Shown in pieces: positions 1 to 6,826 of a DNA stretch of 9,353 nt; within the stretch, counting starts at the first letter, position 1, and every line of letters begins with the position of its first letter. A program made the translations under genes and the position numbers. The notes beneath the pieces were generated by a model. It worked only from the letters and a program-made list of their open reading frames with translations, ran no database searches and had not been told where the DNA came from. Source of the stretch: an uncultured Lactobacillus sp. (GTDB taxonomy: Bacteria > Bacillota > Bacilli > Lactobacillales > Lactobacillaceae); NCBI GenBank assembly GCA_945281075.1, contig CALYQE010000076.1, positions 1 through 9,353 of the forward strand, written 5' to 3'.

Positions 1-505
1 AATGACTGATCTTGGCTAAGTTATTAATAAACGGGTCATCCATGGTTTCAATCGACAGCATCACGTTCTTTTTAGCCGCCAAGTGCACACACTTCGTTAG
101 ATTTTCAACGTATAATTCGCGCGATAAGGCGCTTTTGTCCTCATAATAGACGTCATAGCCGGCCATCTGAATATTGTGAATGCCTAAATCAACGCATAAG
201 TCGACGGCTTTAGCTAGCATCTGCACAGACTTTTGCCGGACAGCAGGATCCTTTGACCCCAGTGGAAAGCGGCGGTGTCCTGATAACATCAGATTGTTGA
301 TCCGCATCCCTGTTTGCCACATCAGATCCCGCATGTGGCTGCGCTCTTCGTGGCTCCAGTCAAGCCGGGCCAAGCGAGCATCGCTTTCATCAACGGAAAA
401 TTCGTAAAAATTAAAGCCCAGTTCATGCGTGAGTTCAAAGGTCTCGCGCCAAGATAGGTCTTGCGGCAGTGCTTTTTCATAAATACCTAGTGAATTAACG
501 GTCAT
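1..505 (-). CDS. ulaE: L-xylulose-5-phosphate 3-epimerase (UlaE/SgbU family), C-terminus cut by window edge
   Basis: The first 168 residues of a sugar-phosphate 3-epimerase with a xylose-isomerase-like TIM barrel; the rest lies left of the window. Family members interconvert L-xylulose 5-phosphate and L-ribulose 5-phosphate in the cytoplasm. Recognised by family landmarks: LGIYEKALP at residues 6-14, FSVDESDARLARLDWS at 36-51, LSGHRRFPLGS at 74-84, NIQMAGYDVYYED at 111-123, and MLSIETMDDPF at 149-159, in which E153 is the likely metal-binding Glu. The gene overlaps the end of the kinase gene by 11 nt, so translation is probably coupled. The start is ambiguous. ATG at 505 has AAAGG 13 nt upstream; an in-frame ATG at 514 (adding Met-Ile-Ile) has the same AAAGG only 4 nt upstream. 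I prefer 505 because of spacing. The partner decarboxylase and 4-epimerase would be expected next to it, off the left edge. Family call firm; exact sugar phosphate inferred. Confidence 0.88.
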   Translation of the reverse strand, partial: MTVNSLGIYEKALPQDLSWRETFELTHELGFNFYEFSVDESDARLARLDWSHEERSHMRDLMWQTGMRINNLMLSGHRRFPLGSKDPAVRQKSVQMLAKAVDLCVDLGIHNIQMAGYDVYYEDKSALSRELYVENLTKCVHLAAKKNVMLSIETMDDPFINNLAKISH

Positions 506-2036
506 GATGATCATTCAGCCTTTCTTGTAAACTACTTAATCCAGTCCAATTACCATCGAGCGCTTTTAATAATGAACGGTAAACCTGATATTTTTGCTCA
601 TAAATTTTCGTCGCTGTCGGTTGCGGTTCATAACGTGCAACAACCTTTGTCATCTTAGCTGCCGCCGTTTGTAAATCAGGATAAACTCCACTCCCAACGG
701 CACAGGCAATCGCACCGCCCAGTCCACCTAACTCGCTCACCGCAGTCAGTTCAATTGGCAGATTCAAAACATCCGCAAACATTTGCACCCATTGCTTTGA
801 ATTGCAGGCACCACCAGACATGCGAATTGCAAGCGGTGGATGTCCGAGAACTTTTAGTAATTGGTCAAGGTGATAATGATGCGCAAAACAAATCCCTTCA
901 TACACGGCTCTAATCATTTCTGATTTGGTAGTTGAACTTTGCAGACCAATAAATGCTCCCTCCGCATCAGGATCAACATTGCTGCCATATAAAAATGGGA
1001 AAAACATTAATTGCGCATAACTTGGATCGGTGCTTTCCAGCATCATTTCCAAATAATCATAGATTGACTTGCCGTTATCCTGCGCGTTCTGGATCTCATC
1101 TGCCAATAACATTTTCAGCATTAGGTCCAAATTCCCGGCAGAAGTAGGGCTAGAAGCCTCGATTAGATTTTCGCCGGTCGGAAAGATTGAATTCATCAAG
1201 CCGGAGGCAAGTGGTGCTTGCTCCTTGCTCGGAAAAATATTCATGTTCCAGGTTCCGGCAATCATGCTGAACAACTGATCATTGAGCACCCCAGTTGCCA
1301 GTGCGCACGCATCAATATCAAACATCCCGCCATAAACCGGCGTGCCCGGGATCAAGCCGGTCGCTTTAGCGGCTTCAGCCGTTATTTCGCCAGCAAAATC
1401 CGTCGCACCAATTAGTGGCGGTAATTTCGTGATGATTTCAGGAATCCCGAAAAAGTCGGCTAGCTTCCGATCATAATTTCCGGTGGAGAGATTAATTAAG
1501 TTATTGCCCGACGCATCGCCTAATTCCTGGCAGATTTTGCCGGTTAGCAGATAGCGAATGAAGTCCTTGTTTGACAAAATATAACCAATGCGTTGGTAAT
1601 TTTCCGGTTGCTTTTCTTTCAACCAGCGCAAGATAACCGGCGCCTGACTGACCATAATTTGCTGGTGACTAATTGGATAAATTTGCTCTACCCGCTTATT
1701 CAGCTTCGCAGCAATTCGCTTTCCCCTGCTATCAGTTGACAAAATACCGTTCATAAAGATTTTGCCGTCAGCTTCAAGCGTATAAAGTCCTTTCCCGTGT
1801 CCCACCACCGTCACAGCACTGAGCTGCTTAGCGGAAAGGTGAGCGCGCTGCAGGGCTTCTTGAATAACGTGACCAATATCTGCCAGCAGTGTCGTCAGTT
1901 TGATTTCTTGAAAATCAGGCTGTGGTGATATTCTTTTGGTAGCAAAAGCAGCCTTGGCGAGTTGATGACCTTGCTGATCGGTAATAATCGCCTTCGTATT
2001 CGTTCCACCATTATCAATGGTTAAAAAGTAGTTCAT
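495..2036 (-). CDS. lyxK: FGGY-family carbohydrate kinase, L-xylulose / 3-keto-L-gulonate kinase-like
   Basis: ATP-dependent cytoplasmic sugar kinase of 513 residues, a normal FGGY length. The N-terminal phosphate-binding motif DNGGTNTKA is at residues 8-16. GHGKGLYTLEADGK (79-92), ILSTDSRG (98-105), SPTSAGNLD (296-304) and FFPFLYGSN (345-353) match my memory of E. coli LyxK better than that of xylulokinase, glycerol kinase or ribulokinase. GGMFDIDACAL (236-246) carries the probable catalytic Asp240, and the C-terminal ATP-domain motif RMSGGACNSKQW lies at 405-416. Known LyxK phosphorylates L-xylulose and 3-keto-L-gulonate; which applies here is inference. The ATG at 2036 is chosen over longer in-frame starts because AAGGTGA lies 6 nt upstream and the longer version would run into the propeller gene and lack homology before MNYFLTIDNGG. 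It begins 10 nt after the propeller stop and overlaps the epimerase start, so it sits in one transcript with both. The presence of a free-sugar kinase is odd beside a PTS permease. Confidence 0.9.
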   Translation of the reverse strand: MNYFLTIDNGGTNTKAIITDQQGHQLAKAAFATKRISPQPDFQEIKLTTLLADIGHVIQEALQRAHLSAKQLSAVTVVGHGKGLYTLEADGKIFMNGILSTDSRGKRIAAKLNKRVEQIYPISHQQIMVSQAPVILRWLKEKQPENYQRIGYILSNKDFIRYLLTGKICQELGDASGNNLINLSTGNYDRKLADFFGIPEIITKLPPLIGATDFAGEITAEAAKATGLIPGTPVYGGMFDIDACALATGVLNDQLFSMIAGTWNMNIFPSKEQAPLASGLMNSIFPTGENLIEASSPTSAGNLDLMLKMLLADEIQNAQDNGKSIYDYLEMMLESTDPSYAQLMFFPFLYGSNVDPDAEGAFIGLQSSTTKSEMIRAVYEGICFAHHYHLDQLLKVLGHPPLAIRMSGGACNSKQWVQMFADVLNLPIELTAVSELGGLGGAIACAVGSGVYPDLQTAAAKMTKVVARYEPQPTATKIYEQKYQVYRSLLKALDGNWTGLSSLQERLNDHHDR

Positions 2037-2046
2037 TTTGTTCACC

Positions 2047-3051
2047 TTATTCGGCACTAATTTGATAAATTGCCAGTTCATTCGCCTCACGGTTGGCTGC
2101 TAAGAGATACTGCTGTTTGTTTTTTTCATAGACCGTCACATTGCTAGGGCCTAAGTGCGTGCCGATTAGCTCCGTCGTTAAGGCGGTATCCGTAATTAAT
2201 TCAAGCCCCTGCTCGCCCGCACGCCAGCCAAAGAGAAAACAGTTTTGCCCGTTAATTTCTCCGCCCCAAATGGCATGTCCAAATGGCGTTAAAGTTTTGC
2301 TAGTGGCAATGGTGTTGAAATTGGCGTCGTACATTCTTAGGTGCGAGCCGTGAAAACCCTCGATAGTCAAGTATTCTAGCTGACCGTCGTTATTAAGGTC
2401 GGCTGCTGCCAAATCGGAAGTCTCGTGACTTGCTAATTGCTGCAAGCACCAATCGTGATTTTTCGTCGGATAATCTAGGCGAAAAATCCCTTCGGCGCCG
2501 GTAATCAAGGAATAGTCGTTCATCCTGTGGTAACCGTGGTTTTTAGTGATTCTGCTTTTTAACGCATGCAAAGCGGTGATTTGGGCTTTTTGATCATCAT
2601 AGGTGCCCACCCAGACTTTGCCCGGATCGGACCAATCTTCCGTGAACTGCTTAGAATTAGCAATCGAGCAGCCAACATACCAATATGCCGCACTATCAGG
2701 TTGCGGAATAATATCAAAGCGGTGAATATAGGGAAACTCCCCGACTATGCTTTGCTCCCAACCCTGACCGGTAAAAGTCTCTTTTACAATGCGACACTGG
2801 CGTGAATTAAATCCCGGATAGAATTTTTGCGTTGCCAAAAAATTCAGTGTGCCTGGAATTGGTACTAGTGTCATCGTGCCTCCGACACTCGGCCAAACGG
2901 TTGTCTTTTTAAACTGATTGTCTAAGTCATAGGCATAGCAGGGCTGATTTTCTTCTGATGCAACAACAACAAAATCGCGTCCCAAAGCCTTTAAGCGCAT
3001 AATTGCATAGCAATGATCCAACTGATCACTAAAAATTTTTTTAAACTCCAT
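2047..3051 (-). CDS. Soluble FG-GAP/VCBS-like beta-propeller protein of unknown function
   Basis: A 334-residue protein with no signal peptide or membrane segment, so cytoplasmic. It has repeated beta-strand blocks with short turns and an FG-GAP/VCBS-type calcium loop, AADLNNDGQLEYLTIE (residues 216-231; D218, N220, D222 and E226 as likely ligands). Histidines recur in motifs that look structural or catalytic: PYIHRFD (107-113), NHGYHRMND (171-179), EGFHGSH (231-237) and FGHAIWGGE (257-265), with GPSN at 301-304. I recall uncharacterised Firmicutes proteins with the same motif order (GGTM..VPIPG, HRFDI, WSDPGKV, NHGY, GPSNV), but no function for them. The ATG at 3051 has a strong GAGGTGGAG just upstream. 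Ten nt separate its stop from the kinase start, so it is co-translated with sugar catabolism genes. It is preceded by a hairpin/U-tract only 24 nt upstream. Possible roles are a sugar-acid lyase, isomerase, mutarotase or lactonase; none is demonstrated. Confidence 0.8.
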   Translation of the reverse strand: MEFKKIFSDQLDHCYAIMRLKALGRDFVVVASEENQPCYAYDLDNQFKKTTVWPSVGGTMTLVPIPGTLNFLATQKFYPGFNSRQCRIVKETFTGQGWEQSIVGEFPYIHRFDIIPQPDSAAYWYVGCSIANSKQFTEDWSDPGKVWVGTYDDQKAQITALHALKSRITKNHGYHRMNDYSLITGAEGIFRLDYPTKNHDWCLQQLASHETSDLAAADLNNDGQLEYLTIEGFHGSHLRMYDANFNTIATSKTLTPFGHAIWGGEINGQNCFLFGWRAGEQGLELITDTALTTELIGTHLGPSNVTVYEKNKQQYLLAANREANELAIYQISAE

Positions 3052-3075
3052 CGCTCCACCTCATCTAATTTTGCT

Positions 3076-3117
3076 AAAAAGAAATCCCCGTAAGACAGTG
3101 TGTCAGCTGGGGATTAC
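3076..3117 (-). terminator. Intrinsic terminator or attenuator hairpin between dehydrogenase and propeller genes
   Basis: The arms AATCCCC (3083-3089 on the plus strand) and GGGGATT (3109-3115) pair. The interior carries a second small stem, GACA/TGTC (3094-3097 with 3101-3104). Read leftward, the stem is followed immediately by TTTTT (3080-3076). This fits rho-independent termination of the EIIC-amidohydrolase-dehydrogenase message 48 nt after the dehydrogenase stop. The propeller start codon lies only 24 nt beyond the U-tract, leaving no room for a promoter with its own leader, so the hairpin probably lets part of the transcription through. Confidence 0.75.
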
Positions 3118-3164
3118 TTTTGGCTGGGAACTTCAAAAAACTGCGCGAACATCCCTAAATATTT

Positions 3165-4118
3165 CTAATTAACTTGATTTAGTGGCTGATGATCACGCAA
3201 ATAAGAAATTAAATTCTGCGAAGCTTCGGCTGCAATGGCCGTTCTTGCTTCTAAGGTGCCCGTTCCGGCATGCGGTGACAGAACCACGTTATCTAAATCA
3301 CGCAAAGCCTGCGGGATATCCGGCTCAGTTTCATATACGTCTAGTCCCGCACCGGCAATGTCGCCATTCTTCAGAGCCGCAATTAAATCATCTTGTTTAA
3401 TTAATTGACCACGAGCGGCATTGATAATATAAGCAGAATCTTTCATTTGCTTGAAGGTCGCCGCGTTAAAAATGCCCGTAGTTGATGGCAAGGCAGGAGC
3501 ATGCAGCGTAATCACATCAGAGGTTTCAACCAACGTATCAAAATCAACGTATTTGACGTCAAGCTTATTCTCTAAATCACTATCCAGACGGTGCGCATCA
3601 TTGTAGATAACTTTCATGCCAAAGACTTGCGCAAACTTAGCAACTTCAGAACCAATGCGTCCCATGCCGTAAACGCCAAGCGTCTTGCCCTGCAGGCTCA
3701 TCCCCATATACTGAGGTTCAGACACATCAATCCAGTTGCCTGAGCGAACCACCTTGTCATAAAAGTGCAAGTGCCGCACAGCCGCTAATAAGAGCGTAAA
3801 GGTCATCTCAGCAGTTGGAACGCGCACGCCTTGCGGACAGTTGGCTACGACAATGCCCTTTTGTTTGGCATATTCGATATCAATATGGTCAAAGCCAACA
3901 CCATTAGCGGTAATAATCTTCAGGTTAGTGCCAGCATCGATTAATTCGCGATCGCCCTTTAATCCCATGATGAGCAAGCCCTCATATTCGGGCAAATGCT
4001 CTAGCACCCATGCACGTGTTTCTTTTTCAGGTTCATAGGTTACATCAAAGTTTTTTCTTAATTCAGTCAATCCGGCCTCAGGAATGATACCAGTTACTAG
4101 TACTTTTGCTTTACTCAT
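3165..4118 (-). CDS. D-isomer-specific 2-hydroxyacid dehydrogenase family protein
   Basis: A 317-residue NAD(P)-dependent cytoplasmic oxidoreductase, normal family length. Substrate-domain motif ANGVGFDHID is at residues 71-80. The Rossmann glycine motif G151-M-G153-R-I-G156 is followed by D174 at the end of the next strand (VIYNDAHR, 171-177), which would favour NAD, although nearby H176/R177 leaves NADP possible. Catalytic residues are R236 in NAARG, E265 in VYETEP (29 residues after the Arg, as is usual) and H283 in SPHAGTG. Relatives reduce glyoxylate, hydroxypyruvate or 2-ketogluconate-type keto acids; the exact substrate cannot be read here. The gene starts 11 nt after the amidohydrolase stop, with AAGGAG 7 nt before ATG, so it is co-transcribed with it. 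In this pathway context it could do the job of the unrelated diketogulonate reductase YiaK, reducing a keto sugar acid before the kinase step; that is inference. Confidence 0.88.
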   Translation of the reverse strand: MSKAKVLVTGIIPEAGLTELRKNFDVTYEPEKETRAWVLEHLPEYEGLLIMGLKGDRELIDAGTNLKIITANGVGFDHIDIEYAKQKGIVVANCPQGVRVPTAEMTFTLLLAAVRHLHFYDKVVRSGNWIDVSEPQYMGMSLQGKTLGVYGMGRIGSEVAKFAQVFGMKVIYNDAHRLDSDLENKLDVKYVDFDTLVETSDVITLHAPALPSTTGIFNAATFKQMKDSAYIINAARGQLIKQDDLIAALKNGDIAGAGLDVYETEPDIPQALRDLDNVVLSPHAGTGTLEARTAIAAEASQNLISYLRDHQPLNQVN

Positions 4119-4129
4119 TTATCTGCTCC

Positions 4130-5101
4130 TTACTTATTTTTAAAAACAGGGTCTTCACTATCACGCATTGCTTGCACGTTTTGCGGTTTGAAGTAAATGC
4201 GGTTGGCGTTGTTGTACAAAACATCTTCTAATTCCGCTTCAGTGAAAATGTCCGTTGCTTCCAGCCACGTTGCCAAGTTGTGATAGGAATTAAAAGTTGA
4301 TGACCACGGCGAATCGGTGCCCCAAAAGATTCTTTTCGCGCCCAGAACTTCCTTCGCCAAAGCAACGTCTTTTTGGCACCGAGGAAATGGAAATTCGGTT
4401 TCCTTTTCAATATCCTGAATTGCGGAAATTTCGGTGCTAATATTCTGATATGGTTCCCACTGCTCTAAAGCATTTTCCAACCGATTCAGGTGGTCGGCAT
4501 TCGGGAAGGACAAGTGGCAGACAACAAAGTCGAGCTTTGGATAGCGCTGGGCCAGATTGACAATTGCCTCTGGCTCGTAACTAAATTGCGTGTAGTCACC
4601 ATAATCAACGGTAATCACAAAGCCAGGATAATCAGCGAAGAAATGGAATAATTTGCCAAGCTCCGGCGAAGTATCTAAGCGAAACGGCTTGTGATAGCCG
4701 TGCAGTCCGCCGCCTTGACTAATTTCCAGCTTGATTGCCCGAAAGCCAAGGTCCTCAACATGCCGTCTAACAATTTCCATTGCATTATCGGCAAATGGAT
4801 CAACGGAAAAAGCGGCGATGAATTTATCAGGATATTTTTTAGCGGCTTGGTATGAATAGTAATTCTGGAAACCATACAAGCTGCCCTGCAGTAAAACTGC
4901 CTTTTCGACATCATTTTCCTGCATAACCTTTAACGCTGATTCGGCCGTAAAATCATGGTCGCCCCAGCCATCTGGAATGAGGTGCAAAAACATGCCGTTG
5001 TCCCAAATTGCTTTGCCATCTCCCAAAGGGGTCATGCGACCCTTAGCGGAGAGGCCAGCAACTGACCGTACTAAATGCAAGTGCCCATCTATTCTTTTCA
5101 T
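4130..5101 (-). CDS. TIM-barrel amidohydrolase (PF04909/COG2159-like), possible lactonase or decarboxylase
   Basis: A 323-residue cytoplasmic protein beginning MKRIDGHLHL, the HxH metal motif (H7, H9) of strand 1 in the amidohydrolase superfamily. Further landmarks are a Lys at the end of a strand (IKLEIS, K124), VCHLSFPNADHLNRL with H196, and FWGTDSPWSS with D263, the usual strand-8 Asp. The His often seen near the middle of PF04909 proteins is not visible; the corresponding stretch may be VITVDYGDY (162-170), with Asp instead. Characterised relatives include lactone hydrolases and non-oxidative decarboxylases such as ACMSD and gamma-resorcylate decarboxylase. Next to a keto-acid dehydrogenase and a LyxK-like kinase, opening a sugar lactone or decarboxylating a keto sugar acid are both reasonable; neither is shown. 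AAAGGAG lies 9 nt before ATG, and the gene follows the EIIC stop by 22 nt, so it is in the same operon. Confidence 0.82.
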   Translation of the reverse strand: MKRIDGHLHLVRSVAGLSAKGRMTPLGDGKAIWDNGMFLHLIPDGWGDHDFTAESALKVMQENDVEKAVLLQGSLYGFQNYYSYQAAKKYPDKFIAAFSVDPFADNAMEIVRRHVEDLGFRAIKLEISQGGGLHGYHKPFRLDTSPELGKLFHFFADYPGFVITVDYGDYTQFSYEPEAIVNLAQRYPKLDFVVCHLSFPNADHLNRLENALEQWEPYQNISTEISAIQDIEKETEFPFPRCQKDVALAKEVLGAKRIFWGTDSPWSSTFNSYHNLATWLEATDIFTEAELEDVLYNNANRIYFKPQNVQAMRDSEDPVFKNK

Positions 5102-5123
5102 CGTTAAAATCTCCTTTTTGAAA

Positions 5124-6578
5124 TCAATACGTTATTTTCTCATCACTACCAGCATAACCCTCATTTTTAGCAGCCATCTTGTTTAAGTACTGCCAAATCT
5201 GCGGCCGATACCGTCTTAATCCAAATAATAATGCCAAATATATGATAATTGCTAAGCCAATAAAGAGCGGATTTTGCGAAACAAATGCTGCAAAAACGAG
5301 TGCATTTAATGGCCGGGACATTAAGTTAAAACTCGTAATTAACACAATGCCTGCCGGCAAGGCAACCCCGTAATGCGAAACTGCTCCGGTATAAAAACTC
5401 CCAAGCCAGCTAGATGCGTATAAGCCCAGACTGAACCAAACGATACCATTGGCAATTACTTTTAAAATATTACCACGAGTTAGCGCAACAATTGACTCAA
5501 CCATGAAAGGTAATGAAATCAGGTCAACAATCGGTAAGGTTTTGTTCCCCGGCAGAATAAACGCAATGAGTACCATAATTGGAATTAGGATTACACCGGA
5601 AATAATCGTTGCGGGCTCGCCATAACCGACACCGTCATCAACACCAAGGAACCAGCGCTTTTTGTTCGTAGTTTCATCCGTAACTTTGGCAGCTTTGTCA
5701 GCATCCTTGTGCGTATTTTTATCAATTTCGTCCGCTAACGGCGTAAAAGCTTTGGAAAAAACATTGGTAACCAACGGGAAAATCGTCATTACGGCCGACA
5801 ATTGAACGGCAACTGACAAAATTTGTCCCCAAGCCTGCAAAGTATTCAGGCTCTTTAAGTTACCTAAAATTCCGATTAACAGGCCAAGCAATGCCCCCAA
5901 AGTTGTTGGTTCGCCAAAGACGCCCAGCTTGTTTTTAAAATATTCTGGCGTCATTTTTACCTTATTAAAGCCAAGCAAATTCCATATCGGATCTAGAATA
6001 ATTGCCGGAATAACCTGCTCAATATTATGCAGGGAGGCGACCGACGCATTTTTAACGCCATAATAGTCAGACCAACGATCTGCCTGAATCTCGGCCAATG
6101 CTAAAGCATACAGCAGCATAAAGAATGATAATCCTAGAGATAGCCAAAAGTTATGCGTAACGTAGTAGCACATCGTGCCCCAAATCATAAAGCCGAAATT
6201 GTTCCATAAGTTGGAAGCCATGAAAATCTTGGTAACGCCAAAAGCAAACAATAATACTTCCGCAATTAGCCCAAAAACAAAGAAGCTTAAACCAACCGTC
6301 GAGCCAAATGAAGCTAACGAACCCGCTTGCCAACCAATATCAACGATTGGCAGCTTAATCCCGGTGTTATTGACCATTTGCTTAATAATCTTAGTGATTG
6401 TTGGCGTAAAGGCCTGAATTACCCAGCCAAAGCCGGTTAGTCCCACACCAGCATAAAACGCACTCATCATCGCGGTTTTGGGTTTAACTTTTAAACACAG
6501 CGCAACGATAAAAATCATGATTGGTACGACAACACTAGCACCAAACACTTGGAAAATCCGATTAACAGTTTCTAACAC
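5124..6578 (-). CDS. PTS EIIC component, galactitol (Gat) family permease
   Basis: A 484-residue polytopic membrane protein of the EIIC-GAT family (GatC type). Around ten or more hydrophobic segments are visible, for example residues 11-30, 38-56, 92-115, 145-163, 225-240, 324-343, 405-418 and 436-455. Matches to remembered E. coli GatC include VDIGWQAG (79-86), FGEPTTLGALLGLLIGIL (221-238), LPGNKTLPIVDL (342-353) and ITSFN near the end. A charged loop at 283-308 is probably cytoplasmic. The start is GTG at 6578, supported by AAGGAGG eight nt upstream; no in-frame ATG fits. It is the first gene of the leftward cluster, and no EIIA or EIIB gene is in the window. EIIC normally carries the sugar across while EIIA/EIIB phosphorylate it, so the protein either borrows partners encoded elsewhere or works as a plain transporter. 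Galactitol as substrate is not implied. Confidence 0.88.
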   Translation of the reverse strand: MLETVNRIFQVFGASVVVPIMIFIVALCLKVKPKTAMMSAFYAGVGLTGFGWVIQAFTPTITKIIKQMVNNTGIKLPIVDIGWQAGSLASFGSTVGLSFFVFGLIAEVLLFAFGVTKIFMASNLWNNFGFMIWGTMCYYVTHNFWLSLGLSFFMLLYALALAEIQADRWSDYYGVKNASVASLHNIEQVIPAIILDPIWNLLGFNKVKMTPEYFKNKLGVFGEPTTLGALLGLLIGILGNLKSLNTLQAWGQILSVAVQLSAVMTIFPLVTNVFSKAFTPLADEIDKNTHKDADKAAKVTDETTNKKRWFLGVDDGVGYGEPATIISGVILIPIMVLIAFILPGNKTLPIVDLISLPFMVESIVALTRGNILKVIANGIVWFSLGLYASSWLGSFYTGAVSHYGVALPAGIVLITSFNLMSRPLNALVFAAFVSQNPLFIGLAIIIYLALLFGLRRYRPQIWQYLNKMAAKNEGYAGSDEKITY

Positions 6579-6620
6579 GCCCTCATCCTCCTTAATCTTA
6601 GAAGTGAGCTTGCAGCTTTT

Positions 6621-6648
6621 CCCAGACTAGTAATAGCTAGATCTCGGG
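6621..6648 (-). other. Hairpin in the EIIC mRNA leader
   Basis: CCCAGACTAG (6621-6630) pairs with CTAGATCTCGGG (6637-6648) around a six-base loop. That gives ten base pairs with two single-base bulges (6641 and 6645). It ends 42 nt before the EIIC GTG and 30 nt or so before its ribosome binding site. No U-tract follows on either strand, so it is not a terminator. It may affect message stability or translation, or be incidental. Confidence 0.4.
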
Positions 6649-6793
6649 CTCCAGTTGCAATTTCTAATTTGTTTAATGTCTATTTTTTGATAATTATTAA
6701 TGATCGAATGATTATTTTGCCAAGCTGCCAGATTAATCTTTAACGGACTAATCACTTTCTCACCCGCTTTCTTGCTTCTCCCAGTCAGCTTTC

Positions 6794-6811
6794 TTGTTAA
6801 CCGGTTAACAA
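6794..6811. promoter_or_regulatory. LacI-family operator, copy 1
   Basis: A perfect 18-bp palindrome with core TGTTAACCGGTTAACA and a central CpG, as is usual for LacI-family sites, where the hinge-helix Leu inserts at the central step. It lies between the divergent EIIC and regulator genes, 15 bp upstream of the probable regulator -35. The identical core recurs at 7926-7943, which strongly supports a specific binding site. The adjacent repressor is the obvious ligand, though that link is inferred from position. Confidence 0.85.
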
Positions 6812-6826
6812 AATGCGTCAGTTTAA

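Noticed and set aside
180..407. Plus-strand open frames opposite the epimerase and other minus-strand genes
   Set aside because: All lie over well-supported genes, have no family motifs and no consistent ribosome binding sites.
2037..2090. Longer N-terminus for the kinase (start at 2090)
   Set aside because: It would overlap the propeller coding end and lacks homology before MNYFLTIDNGG. The ATG at 2036 has a good AAGGTGA.
3052..3075. Dedicated promoter for the propeller gene
   Set aside because: Only 24 nt lie between the U-tract and the start codon, mostly taken by the ribosome binding site. No -35/-10 pair fits.
6579..6790. Possible T-box or riboswitch in the EIIC leader
   Set aside because: I found no T-box core, specifier pattern or known aptamer motif, and the hairpin lacks a U-tract.
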